DNA of 36,526 nucleotides from Blastocladiella britannica (lineage: Eukaryota > Blastocladiomycota > Blastocladiomycetes > Blastocladiales > Blastocladiaceae), in assembly GCA_025349905.2 (NCBI GenBank), contig MU624640.1, forward strand, positions 1 through 36,526, in the 5' to 3' direction. This document shows positions 1-15,507 of the stretch, in pieces. Both the position numbers and the translations under genes were made by a program. Below the pieces are notes generated by a model. The model worked only from the letters and a program-made list of their open reading frames with translations. It did no database searches and was not told where the DNA came from. The stretch's first letter is position 1. The number at the start of each line of letters is the position of its first letter.

Positions 1-115
1 ATAATCGAGCCCGTGTGTTGGCGATAGTGAGGAATCAATTCTGTTTTTTATTCAAAATTTGGTTAGAGCAACAAAGAAAATCACTCCGCCGCAGTCTGAC
101 GCGGCCCAGCACCGC
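1..115. other. 3' flank of the Myb-domain gene
   Basis: Short stretch downstream of the stop codon of the minus-strand Myb-like gene. It is AT-rich at its far end. I see no gene in it; it probably holds the 3' untranslated region of that gene. Confidence 0.4.
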
Positions 116-3100
116 CTAGGATTCAGGGGCGGACGTTACGGCGGCGGCCAGCGGGTGTTGAACGCAAACATATGCCGCTGGGTCCCGATGCAATCCTCCT
201 TCACTCCGGTCATCCTCATCGTTCTCGCCGCCACCACTCGCTCCGGGCGCAGACGACAACCCCGATGCGGCCGGCGCAGACAGCGGCAGAGGTGTCAACG
301 GAGCGGCGGGTAGCGACGACGTGGTATCAATGGCCGAGTCGCTGGCGGCAGGTGAGAGCGCTGATGCGGGAGGTGCCAGCAGCGCCGGTCGCCTTGTTGC
401 TGGAGCAGCAGCAGGAACGGTGCGAATGGGAGCGCCAGCTGGATCATCGTCGTGCTCGCCTCCGCGAGCGCCACTGTCGCCGCCGAGATGCACGGCCGAC
501 TTGTTCGTTGAGGCTCCATCATCAACACCAGCAGCGCCGCCACCGGTACTGGATCGGCGGTGGCCCAACCCGCCGTTGAGCATGGTCGCAAACACGCCGA
601 TTTGGTGGTCCCTGATATGGTCGTGAGCATGCTTGCACCGAAATCAAACCATAAATGAAGGAAAAAAAACGTACGGAATCCCTTTGGCCCGCTTCGTCCT
701 CACAATCCCAAACGCCTTGTTGGACAAGTGCAGTGGAGTTGGGAACCGGCCCAGCGACCGGTCCATTTCGCCTGCTGGGCCGTGCATGCGCCAGATCGTC
801 GCCCACTTGGTCCCCAGCCGCCGCACCGCGTCCTCGAGCGCCGAGAGCTCGGCTGGCGTCCAGGTGATCATTTTGCTGCGTGGGGGTACTGCGCGCGACT
901 GGTTCGTGTGCTGCTGTTGTTGCCGTTGCTGCGAGGAGAAAGTTGATTGGTCGGAAGAGTCAGGCATGTACTGCTGGTGGTGTTGATACTGATGGTGGTA
1001 GCGGCGATGAGAGTGGTGTGGCGCCGAGGGAGGCGACGGCGGAAGTGGATGCGACGGCGGAGGGGGCAGAGGCGACGACGACGACGACGAAGACGACGAG
1101 CCCATTGATCCGTACTGCGGAGGATAATGGTGAGGAGGGTAGTGGCGATGCGGGTATGCCATAGCAGCGGTGGCGGTCCGCGGATCAGGAGCAACAAACG
1201 ACGACCTGGAGTCCGGGCTGGGTAGGTCGGACGGGAAGTGCGGGCGCGGGGGCATCGAGTGCGGCGACGCCGAGTCCCACGGTGCCGCCACTGCAGCGCC
1301 CGGTGGAGGCGGCGGTGGTGGTGGGTATAGCTGCTGATCCGCATGCTCAGGCTATGGTATTTGGAATGTGAATCGATTCGTTTTTGCTTGAAGGCGCGCG
1401 CATCCGATCCAAGTTACACAGCACAAAGCAGATCCATGGAAAAAAATGGGAAACACATACAAAGTACAATAGATCCGGCCAATGCCCACGATGGGGCAAC
1501 GATGGATCGCTGCCGCCGGCGCTTCCATCGCCGTACCTCGTTGCCATCGAGTAATGTGGCGAAAGGGGTGGAGGGGAAAGGGCCGAATACCGTGCCGCAT
1601 CCTCGTACGATGACCAGGCGGGGCCACCTCGAGAACCGCCTGGCCCTATCGCACCAGACGGGTCGCGCGAGTACCAATACTGTCGGTGCTGGCCGGAATA
1701 GGGGAGCTGGTGCCATGCAGCGGTCGTCGGTGAGCGGTCCATTAACGGCAACGGAGGCGGAGGCGGAGGCGGCGGCAATTTGGATGCGGCGGCCAGATCC
1801 GAGTCCGAGAGCGCGAGCTGGCGCGCGTTGGCATTGGCAAGTAGCGATCCGGTCGAGTTGGCGGCTTCACCACCGATGACGCCGCCGCCGCCAGGAGAGC
1901 TCTCGCCATTGCCGTTAGTGGTGGTCGTGGTGGCGTTGTCGTTGCTGGCCTCATCGTCCTCGCCCTCGCCGCCGCCACGGCGGTACCGGTGGAGCTGCTG
2001 GTAGTACGAAGGTGGATAGCGGTGGTGGTGGTGGGAGTAAGCGTGCGGGTGGCAAGCGTGGCGATACGCGGCGGCGTCCCGAGGATCCCGGCCGCCGTAC
2101 GCGTCGTACGGGTTCGCCGCAGCGGCATCCGGCGGCGAGCCCGGGTGCGCCCATGGAGCCGTTGGACTGACCGGGCCACGAGATGGATCTGCAACGACGC
2201 CACGCAAGTGCGGCGGCGGCGGTGGCGGCGGCGACACGGGCAGGTGCAACCCGTCTCGGTCCTCGTCGTACGAGTAGACGCGGCGCATACTGGACGCCCG
2301 ATGCGCTGGGTGGTGCTGGTATGGATGGCCGCCGCCAAGGCTCCAATCCTCTTGCGGTTGCTGCTGGGCCGACGCGGGCGACGACATCGACGGCAAGGAT
2401 TGCCCAGCGTACGGGTGCACGCGATGGCCCGCATAGTGCCGCGGGCTGCCACTGTTGCTACCAAACTCAGTAGATCCAAACCTGCCCAGAGGAGGGGATG
2501 GAGGTGCGCGTGCAGTCCACGTCGGCAGCGACCGGCTGCTGCTCGACCGGTCAGATGGGTTGGTAATGGGTGCACTGGGCGTCGAAGGCAGCAAATCCGG
2601 GGCCAAGGTGGAGGCAGCGGCTGAGTCCCAGAATCGGCGCGGGGGCGAGGACTCGGCTGTGCCCGTGTGATGGTGTGGCTGCTGCTGCGCTTGCTGTAGA
2701 TGTTGTTGGAAAGGAGCAGGTGGTGGTGATGGCATAGTCTCAGCCGAGGCCATAGCCGTGGTGGTTGGGGTGGTGGTGGCCAAAGTCATTCCACGGGGAC
2801 TGTTGCTGCTCCTGGTGCTGGTACCGGCGGCGGCCGTGCGGTGGGGTTGGTGCGGCGGCGTGGCCCAGTGATGCGTGGTCGTCCAATACGGAGGACTGCG
2901 ATCAAGTCCGTTGTTGTTGTTGTTGTTGTTGTTGTTGATGATGAGGCCGAGCGAACGGTATGAGCCAGAACTTGCCACCTGGAACTAAACGTAACCGAAG
3001 GTCAGGAGCCGCGAGCGGTACAGGCAGAGTCAGTCAAAAATACCCACGAATTTCGAGAAAGTACGAAAAAAAAATGATTGAAAAGTATAAAACGGAGGTC

Positions 3101-3451
3101 CGGTATATAAGGGGCAGAGAAAATTTAAACCAAAAACCAAAAACCAAAAATTGAAGAAGCGAAAGGAAGGGTGGATGCGGCTTTGCTTGAAATTCAAGGC
3201 AAGTAGCAAGCGGTGATCGATCATGAAAAAAAGAAAAGCAAAGCGGCAAAATACTTGCCAAGGAACGAAGAAATGGGCAACACGCCACGTTGAAACCCAA
3301 TCCAAACCCAAAAAAATTGTAAAAAAAGCACCTCAGAGCTCGAGTTTGGGACCGGATCGCGTGAAAGTAAGAGACGCGGGCTGTTGCTGTAGCGAGAATC
3401 CCGTTGGGAGCCAACATGGACACCCGGATGTTGCATCTGTACACCATTCAT
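116..3451 (-). CDS. Low-complexity protein with a Tbf1/TRF-like Myb (SANT) domain
   Basis: Proposed exons on the minus strand: 3451-3332, 2978-1461, 1333-675, 611-116; the frame closes to 930 aa. Most of the protein is Pro/Ser/His/Gln/Ala-rich disorder, with a nine-Asn run near the start of exon 2. Residues about 703-775 form one Myb/SANT-like unit: it opens TWTPAELSAL, has a second Trp at 723, continues WRMHGPAGEMDRSLGRF, then HLSNKAFGI and KRAKGIP. That order (HG.GG, then L-x-[DN]-KA/[RF]-[NG]-I, then [IL]P) recalls the telobox Myb domain of TRF/Tbf1 proteins, which bind TTAGGG-like repeats; this is family knowledge applied by eye. Domain codons span the 675/611 splice junction. Exon 1 is the weakest part (donor GTGCTT); without it the first ATG would lie near 2786. 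Likely nuclear DNA-binding factor; telomere role is inference. Confidence 0.6.
2909..2940. repeat. Trinucleotide (GTT)n/(AAC)n tract
   Basis: An uninterrupted GTT run on the plus strand reads as an Asn homopolymer in exon 2 of the minus-strand Myb-domain gene. It is a coding microsatellite and probably length-variable between strains (inference). Confidence 0.8.
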
Positions 3452-4851
3452 TCCCTGGTGTGGTCAGCGTGGGATCTTTAAAAGATGGGAGAGAAGTTGC
3501 AGCGAGTTGGATTTGAGATCAAAGAAATTATCAAATTGAAAAAAATAAAAGGTAGAGAGATCCAAAAAGCAATGGAACAGTGTATATTTGTCATAAACAA
3601 TGAACTTAACTGGCGCGAAAAAAAATAATGACAAAGGAATACCAAGGGAAGTGGAACAAGTGTTCAGAGGGAATCAAAAGTTCAGAATCAATCAATTTTG
3701 AGGATCAAAGAAAGAACCGAAAAAGAGATTCGCCAGAAGTAATAGTGGACGGGTTGGAGTTGAGCGAAAGACCGGTCGGATTTTCGACAAGTGGGAGTTG
3801 CTTGAGGAAAAGGAAAAATAAACGGGCGCACAGTTATATTTTCCCCCGCCCGAGGAATTAAGAAAGGACAAGGGAGCAAGTTCGCCAGGGCGGACCAAAG
3901 GAGGGGGATAGGAGGGAAAGAGCGGTATTGCGATCACTCAAAAAAATTGGCGCGGGATGTGCTGCCTTCAAAACTATGGGTGTTGCGTACTAGGCTTTCG
4001 CGTGGGGTCAAGGTAAACAACAACCACGACGAGAAAAGTAATAGAATAGAGAAAAATATGGCTCCAAGTAGGATACATATTCTCTGGTTGCGGCAATTGG
4101 GTTGCTCTTGTACCGGTTTCGCTCCCTGCCATAGCAGTTCGATTGCTTTTTGTGTTGATTTGTAAATTTTGGTGACTTACATTAGTTCTCAAGACTACGC
4201 GATGCGTCATATTGACAGACAAACTCCGCATTCCATACTTCACCCGAAAGCAAAAAAAAAAAAAAAAAAAAAGGTGGCAGCTTTAAATGCAGCCATGCCC
4301 CTCACCCTCTCTGCCCGCTTGGTGATTGGGATTTTTCTTTCTTTCATTTCTTGAGTACAACATGCAGAGTCCATCGCACAGGCATACACGCACCCACGCA
4401 CGCGCACGCTTGGCAACGAGCTGGATTGGAAATTGTCACACGTTGCTGTCCCGCCCGATGGCCGAAGACGACGCGCTCGTACTGCCCGAACCTTGATATT
4501 TTGGGTTTGTGAGCAAAATAGCGTGTCCAATTTTGTGTCATCTCCGACAAAAGCCGCGTCATTCTGAGCTCATTCTATTATTGGACGCTGGTGCACTACA
4601 ATTTATTTGTTTCAAAATTTCAAAGATTACACGATTTTAAACGTATTCTGGTGCTTCACAAGCAATTTATTGTATTTTTTTCCACATTTCAAGAGCAGGG
4701 AACGAAGTCTAGCAAACAAAGAAATCTAAAAAAAGGAAAGGAAACGAAAGAATGGGACGAAGTAAAAAAAGCGAATGTGCAACGCAGACGAGCGGCAGCA
4801 GAATTGACAAAGTGTAAAAAACGAATGAATAAATAAAAATGGATCAATGGA
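3452..4851. other. Gene-poor AT-rich spacer, 1.4 kb
   Basis: Separates the start of the minus-strand Myb-domain gene from the end of the minus-strand phosphatase gene, so it should hold the promoter and 5' leader of the former and the 3' UTR of the latter. It is clearly more AT-rich than its flanks and has a run of about 22 A near 4252-4273. Short open frames occur at 4344-4562 (minus) and 4591-4836 (plus), but they show no recognisable motif and no coding-like composition. I support no gene, tRNA or mobile element here. Confidence 0.5.
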
Positions 4852-6849
4852 TCATGCATCCTCTTCGCCTGTTGCTTTTACATATCAATACCAAAAACAA
4901 AAAGAAAAAATTGAAAAAAAAACGAACCAAGAACAGTCATGACATTGTCCACCTTGACCAAGTCCACCAAAAACGGCACCAGGTCCACTAGCTCCGTATC
5001 CGATTCGTCATTGAACCACGAGCTGATTGGGACCGCGTTGGACCGGTGGAACAAGTAACTAGCTGGCGAGTTGTCCAAGATCAGCACGGTCCGTAAGTCG
5101 CGGCCCAGCATTCCCAGGTCCTTGACGTAGTTGCCCTTGTGGTGAATGCACGCCTCGCGGAACAGTCGGTGGTGCACCACGCCGTGCGGCTGGTCCAGCG
5201 CGTCCAGCACCGGGTCCGCGTACTTGGCCAGCGACGCCGTGAACACCACGATCTCAAAGTGCGGGCCGAGCGCCGCCATAAACTTGTCGAGCCCGGGCCG
5301 CTTGCTCACGTACACATTGTGGACGATGCGGTCAATCTCGACCGGAATGATAAAGTCGGCTCCAGGAACGGGTTTGAAGGAGCTGTGCACGAGAGTCTCG
5401 TCCAGGTCAAGGACGAGCAGCTTGCGTCCGGCGTGCTCTTCGCGCTGGGGCGGGAGCAGCGGCTTGAACTATTCATAATTTTTCCATTTGTGGGGTGAGT
5501 TCATTCAAAACGAAAAAATACAAAGATAAACGCACGTTCTTGTTGGCAGCACTCGGAGCAACTGCCACGGTCGCAGATGCGCCGGGAACGCGCGGCGGCA
5601 CCAGTGGTGGGGGCGCGCTGGGAGCGGCGGCCTTTTCACCTCTCAACGATGCAGCGAATCCAATCTGGGCGCGTTTCAAGCGCGCGGCAGTGCGGCGCCA
5701 CGAAGCAGCCTGGAAGAGCGCTCCAAACGAAGAGGGGGACATTGCCGACGATGAGGATGCAGCAGCTGCCGTTGCTGCTGCAGGTGATGGTGGGGGCAGG
5801 GCCTGGGTCATGAGGCTCGAGGCGGCAATCGCCATGGCATCGTCGTCTGCGGTGGTGGGAGAGGGCGGAGCGGCCACTTGGGTGATGAGACCAACGGGTG
5901 GAGACGGTGTCGGCATGGTAGGCGACGTGCTGGTGGGCGAATTGAGCGGGCGACAGACCGATGATGAGGCGGTACCGTCGCCACTGTCCGCGACAACCGC
6001 AATCGGCGCCAGGGCCGGTTTGGTGCCCTTCTCCGAGCCAGAAGCCGCCGCCATGGGCACCGAAGCGTACCCGGCGCCGGCCACGGGCATCGCCGATGCG
6101 CGATGCGTGCTGCCTCCAGACTCACGGCGATGGGCCGACGACGATGACGACGACGAGGTTGACGTCGATGATTCAGCTGCTGCTGCTGAGGGTGAGCTAC
6201 CGGGTAGGCACGGCAGGCACGGCAGTAGCAGTCGGCGCAGCGTGTTGGACGCGCGTTTGAGCGGGGAATGGCGACGCGCGGCACGCGGCGCACCACCGGG
6301 TGCCGGGGCTCCCGAGCGAGCAGCAGTAGCTCCTGATGCTGCTCCAGTGACGGCAGTGGTGCTTGTTACGGGTGCGCTCGGCGTGGAGGAAGTCACTCCT
6401 GCAACAATGACGGCAGAAACATCGGCGGATGCGGGCAGACCGTCGCTGCCATTGCCATTATGACCAGCGCCAGAGACGGACGCAATGGACGGCGACAGCA
6501 CCAGGCCCGAGTCGGCATCGTCCGTGGCCGGGTCCGCTTCCTTTTCCTCCCATGCCGCCACGGGCGCAACTGCTGGTGCGGGTGCAGGTGCAGTGGTAGT
6601 ACTAGTAGTAGCAGTAGTTGGTGTGGCACAAGTGGCCGAGTCGGGTACGGGCGTGTCAGAGCTGTCGGCGGTCGCGCTCGCGCTCGGTTGTGGTGGTGAA
6701 ATGAAAGTGGTGGCGTCGCCAACAGGAGTAGCAGCAGTACTAGTAGCGAGCAGGGGGTCCGAGGGCGAGGGATGCACGACCAGCGGGTTCGAGGTGGCCA
6801 TGGTCGTCGTCGCCTTTGCCGTCGTCACCGTGGTTGATGCTGCGTGCAT
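4852..6849 (-). CDS. psr1: Psr1/SCP-type (FCP1-like) HAD-family protein phosphatase
   Basis: Exons on the minus strand: 6849-5536, 5468-4928, 4868-4852; 623 aa. Residues about 439-617 are the NIF/SCP catalytic domain of the HAD superfamily: LLPP..., then the nucleophile motif DLDET at 459-463 followed by LVHSSF, then [42 protein letters not shown], and the LDNSP and [11 protein letters not shown] motifs. These are the hallmark blocks of Psr1/Psr2/Nem1/CTDSP enzymes, which dephosphorylate Ser/Thr. The segment before the DLDET motif is most like plasma-membrane Psr1. The 438-residue N-terminus is Ala/Ser/Thr/Pro-rich with a LPCLPCLPG patch that could be palmitoylated (inference). The last exon is tiny, coding only GEEDA after a split Gly; if that intron is retained the protein ends in a Phe-rich tail. 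Psr proteins act in salt stress and with Whi2 in yeast. Confidence 0.85.
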
Positions 6850-6944
6850 TCAGCGTTTTTCGAGAACTTCAAAACGCAGGAGTGTGGGGCGACTGTTAAT
6901 CGGAAAGTGAAAGCGGGCAAGCGAACGCCGCGGGTATTGCTTTT
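6850..6944. other. Short spacer between two minus-strand genes
   Basis: Ninety-five bases between the ATG of the phosphatase gene and the stop codon of the seven-helix membrane protein gene. It must contain both the 3' UTR of the latter and promoter sequence of the former, or the transcripts overlap. I see no clear TATA box or AATAAA on the minus strand. Confidence 0.4.
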
Positions 6945-8060
6945 TTAGTGCTCGACTTGCTCATTACCACCACCACTGGGACCCATGCCAGAAACAGCAT
7001 GGACAACAGGGGCCGACTCTTGGAAATGCGTCCCACCCTCGTACTGCTGCTGCCCGCGCGCACGCTGGGAGCTGGCCTTCATGATCCGCTCAAACAGCGC
7101 CTCCACCAGCAGCCCGCCCGCCTGCAGCATGACCATGAGCGCCTGAGACCGAATCGGATCCAGGCGACTCATTACCGCGCTTCCTGCCGCCAGCATCCAC
7201 CCTGCGATTTGTATTGCCGACAGCAGGATAAATGTGTTGCTGAGCGGGTACCGCATGTGGCTGGATGGGACTGCCACGGCCTTGGCTACCATTGTTGCTG
7301 CTGCTGCTGCTGGAGCCGTCGACGAGGAAGTGAATGAAATGGAAGACGAGGACGTCTTGAGGGGGAGCTTTGCCGTCATCCGTGCCAAGAAAGTCCTTGT
7401 TCCACTGCCAGCGGTGGATGGGGAATCACGACCGCCGCCTTGGAACGTGGTTCGCAGTGCCCACACGCTGCCGCCCACCGACAACACCGGAAACGCCAGC
7501 GACAAACCAATAACCGGCGCGGGAATAAATGTCGCCTTGAACCACTGGGCTGCCGCTGGCGGCGGGTCTTGGTTTGCGTAACTGAGGATCCCCGAGATCG
7601 CAAATGACCAAAGTGTGGCCACTATCGTGATCGCAACGGCGCTCGCAAATCGCAGAAACCGGACGCGCGCTGTAACATTCCGGGTCACGATGATCATACA
7701 TCGGATGCAGATTGCCAGCGTCATGAATGCATTGGTGGGGTTGGCCAAGAGATTGAATCCAAGTCGCAGCAGTAAAAAATCGGCCGTGCGGTATATGTGC
7801 AACAGATAAATGTATAATGCATTGTCAAGGGCAAGTAACATGGAAAGCACACTGGCAATGGTCAGCAGGCGCGCGCGCCAGACAAGATATCGGAGCGGCG
7901 AGCTCTTGGACACATAGCGCTCTCGTCTCAGAGCTCCAGTGAGGGTCAGCGCCAGTGTCGTGAGCGCAAATAGTACTGCCAACCCACAAATGACCAGCGT
8001 GGCAGTTACCGTGACTGCGTCAACCAGTTCTACTGGCGATGGCGGAGGAGGTACGGGCAT
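6945..8060 (-). CDS. Predicted seven-helix membrane protein, unknown function
   Basis: Single exon, 371 aa, ATG at 8060. Seven hydrophobic segments can be read at about residues 11-42, 65-87, 95-125, 134-158, 181-202, 272-295 and 303-323. The third segment runs into a CIRCMIIV stretch. A long, polar, Ser/Thr/Ala-rich loop (about 205-270) separates helices 5 and 6, and the C-terminal tail from about 325 is polar (Gln/Gly/Ser/Glu). Seven helices with a large loop 5-6 and a hydrophilic tail is a receptor-like plan, but I see no DRY, NPxxY or rhodopsin Lys motif and cannot assign a family. No signal peptide. It shares a 138-bp divergent promoter region with the next plus-strand gene. A transporter or fungal-specific 7TM protein remains possible. 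Confidence 0.7.
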   Translation of the reverse strand: MPVPPPPSPVELVDAVTVTATLVICGLAVLFALTTLALTLTGALRRERYVSKSSPLRYLVWRARLLTIASVLSMLLALDNALYIYLLHIYRTADFLLLRLGFNLLANPTNAFMTLAICIRCMIIVTRNVTARVRFLRFASAVAITIVATLWSFAISGILSYANQDPPPAAAQWFKATFIPAPVIGLSLAFPVLSVGGSVWALRTTFQGGGRDSPSTAGSGTRTFLARMTAKLPLKTSSSSISFTSSSTAPAAAAATMVAKAVAVPSSHMRYPLSNTFILLSAIQIAGWMLAAGSAVMSRLDPIRSQALMVMLQAGGLLVEALFERIMKASSQRARGQQQYEGGTHFQESAPVVHAVSGMGPSGGGNEQVEH

Positions 8061-8198
8061 TCTTAAATTTCGTAATTCAATTTTTCTTTTTTTTTTTTTT
8101 TGCCTGAAATTGGATCACTGCCTCCATCAAAAGTACACTATGAAGAATTGGAAGGATCCTATTCGCATAACCTAATTAAAGATATATAAATATTCGAC
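8061..8198. promoter_or_regulatory. Divergent promoter region between 7TM gene and 938-aa unknown gene
   Basis: This 138-bp gap lies between two opposed start codons. It holds a poly-T tract (about 8081-8101), which gives an A-rich leader just upstream of the 7TM gene. At 8183-8192 there is a TATATAAATA sequence on the plus strand, only 6 bases before the plus-strand ATG at 8199. Confidence 0.5.
8183..8192 (+). promoter_or_regulatory. TATA-like box almost touching the start codon
   Basis: TATATAAATA ends 6 bases before the ATG at 8199. A TATA box normally sets transcription start some 25-30 bases or more downstream, which would fall inside the annotated coding region. Either it is not a functional TATA box, or translation begins at a later in-frame Met (the next is residue 46, at about 8334). 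Confidence 0.35.
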
Positions 8199-13449
<5,251 letters not shown>

Positions 13450-13542
13450 TTCATTTCTTGCCAATTGAATTCGATTTCATTTTTGAAAACCAAACAAATT
13501 ATATACATGACACACTTTTTGAGGTGGAGGGAAAATGTTTTT
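13450..13542. other. Convergent 3' spacer
   Basis: Ninety-three AT-rich bases between the stop codons of the Esa1-like gene (plus) and the RasGEF-like gene (minus). It must carry both 3' ends. No perfect AATAAA was found on either strand. Confidence 0.4.
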
Positions 13543-15343
13543 TTATGTAAGGAGCGGCGACTGCTCAACTATCGACCAGTAGGACCATAACAGCATATCA
13601 ATCTGACCCGCCATTTTGGCGTTCGATGAACGCAACAGCGGGTCCATTTGCTTGCGGATATTGGAGCGGTGGGCCATCAGCGCCGACCGCGCCTCGTCGA
13701 TCCGGATCTCCCACTCGATCGGGACGTGATCCTTTTTGTCGCTGGTATCGTCATTGTTGCTGCACAGAGGTGGGGTACCCAGCATCGCCACCGACTCCTT
13801 GACCGCGGTCATTTCCGCGATCATGGGCTGCATGAACGGAATGTACGGCGTCCCGTCCCGACGTAGCTCGGCGTACCGCGCCAGCAGCGACTGCGGGCCG
13901 TGCAAGTAGATCGCCTTGAGGCGAGCAAACTCGGCCGCCTGCTCCGGCGTGAAAATGTCGACCGGGAGGTACGAGGTCCCGACCTCGAGCGCCAGGGCAA
14001 CCAGGTACGCTGCGGTGCCGTGAAAATCGAGGAATCCGTGCATCGCGGTGCACTGCGCGAGCAAGTGGCGTGCATGCGCCGCCCGCACCCGGACGCTCGA
14101 ATGATAGTCCTTGCGCATGAGACGGCGCGCGTACTCAGTATCCTATGGGAAAATATCAAGTGTCAAAATGGCAATGGAGGCACAGATCCAAAAAAAGAAA
14201 AATGAAACGTGCCCGAGCACAGAAGGCCATCATGACCTGCATGCGCTTAATGTCCAGCGTAATGGCGGGCAGCACGGCCGCGTCCCTCATGGGGACCTTG
14301 GGAAGTCCCTGGGCGATTTCCTCCCGCCGAATCGGGACAGAAACGTCGACGCGGAACAGCATCCGGTCGAACATGGTTTTTTCCTTCGCGAAAGCGACAG
14401 GATCGTGCTTGAGCGGCGATTTGCGGCCCTTGAGCCACCGGGTCAAGAAATGCTTCTGAAACGGGATCTCCAGCGTCCGCCGCAACGCCGAGTACGTCTT
14501 CGGCCCTTGCTTGCGCTGCATGGGGATCGTTCGCTCCAGCGGCTTGAACTTTGGCATGACCAGGGTAAACTTCCCTGGCTCGTGCGGATTCAAAGTCGTC
14601 CACGTGTACACGTGCTTCTTGGGCACTGGTGGCTCGGATTCCGGTTGGGGTTGCAGTTGCTGGACAAGTCTCTCCGACTGCGACTGCTGCTGCTGTGGAG
14701 CCTGGATCATCGACTGGACCTGCGATTGGGATTGTTGTGGTTGGGGACCGTTGCGCGAGAGCATCACCGTCGTCTCAATCTCGGTCTTGTAAATGGAGCT
14801 AATGTTGCAGTTTTCTGATCCCCGACCGCTCGCGGGCTTGGACGACGTCAACTGCGTCTCCATGGCTGATTTGTTGAACAATGCCTCGTGCGACCCGTCG
14901 TTGCTGTAACCGCCGTTCGATGCGCCAGATTCTGCGTGTCCATAACTGCCTGTGTCACCCGAGACAAGCGACGAAATCGGCTGATCCGGCTGGCCCGAAC
15001 CGGCATTTGAAACCTCGGCCGTCTCGCGCTCCAGCGATTGCCGGGCAATAAGGGTCGCCGAAGAAGATGCACCGACAGCAAGATTCGTTTTCTTGGACTT
15101 TACATCTTGACCCAAAGGAACGACGGTTGCGCGAAGGGAGCCGCTGCGACTGTTGGAGAATGGATCCGTCGAAAAGGGAAACTTACCAGCCTGGAAAGCC
15201 GACGAACGCGGGTAAGAGTTGCTCGGGCGGTGCAGGGTGGAGGCAGAAGCCGTGACGGATCCTTCCCTGGCCTTGAAGCTCGATAGGGCTTCGTGGAACC
15301 GGTGGGACCGGGAGGATTTGTCAGATACGATGGTCATTTGCAT
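13543..15343 (-). CDS. Divergent RasGEF (Cdc25-homology) domain protein
   Basis: Exons on the minus strand: 15343-14237 and 14142-13543; 568 aa. The first 240 residues are Ser/Gln-rich with no domain. From about 290 the chain fits a RasGEF catalytic domain by eye: DPVAFAKEKTMFDRMLFRV resembles the DP-x-E-x-A-x-QLT helix; VRVRAAHARHLLAQCTAMHG and DFHGTAAYLVALAL match the helix with the conserved NF and AI/AL; ARLKAIYLHGPQSLLARYAEL follows; and PYIPFMQPMIAEMTAVKES matches the near-invariant P-x-IPF...L-x-D-L-T-x-I-x-E block. Such domains load GTP onto Ras-family GTPases at membranes. No N-terminal REM, SH3 or PH domain is visible, and key positions differ, so activity is uncertain. The intron (14143-14236) ends in a good CCATAG acceptor but its donor, GTCATG, is poor; it is the only phase that keeps the frame. 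Confidence 0.6.
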
Positions 15344-15507
15344 ATAATGCTACCTAATGCTTAATTATTATAATTACAATCTGGAGGGGAGAATACTTTG
15401 TTCATTTGGATGTTGCAGTAATCTGTCGTATACTCTTTTTTTGTTGTGATCAAAAGTTCAAAATATTCTCTTCGTCTGATCCGTAATCCGCAAATTAATC
15501 CAGAATA
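15344..15507. promoter_or_regulatory. Divergent promoter, RasGEF-like and cullin-1 genes
   Basis: These 164 bp lie between opposed ATGs and are AT-rich, including a TTATTATAATTA patch near 15363 and a poly-T tract near 15437. It should drive both genes. No canonical TATA box at a usual distance was found for either side. Confidence 0.45.

Noticed and set aside
3104..3111. TATATAAG on the plus strand
   Set aside because: It lies in the inferred first intron of the minus-strand Myb-domain gene and no plus-strand gene follows.
4344..4836. Small open frames at 4344-4562 (minus) and 4591-4836 (plus)
   Set aside because: AT-rich or unstructured, no motif, no splice partner that extends them, and no coding-like composition.
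5495..6463. Plus-strand open frame of about 322 codons opposite the phosphatase N-terminus
   Set aside because: Antisense shadow of an Ala/Ser-rich exon whose frame joins directly to a clear phosphatase domain on the minus strand.
15145..15186. Perfect GTAAGT donor on the minus strand inside exon 1 of the RasGEF-like gene
   Set aside because: The nearest acceptors give introns of 37 or 43 nt, too short and frame-breaking, while the exon reads through without a stop.
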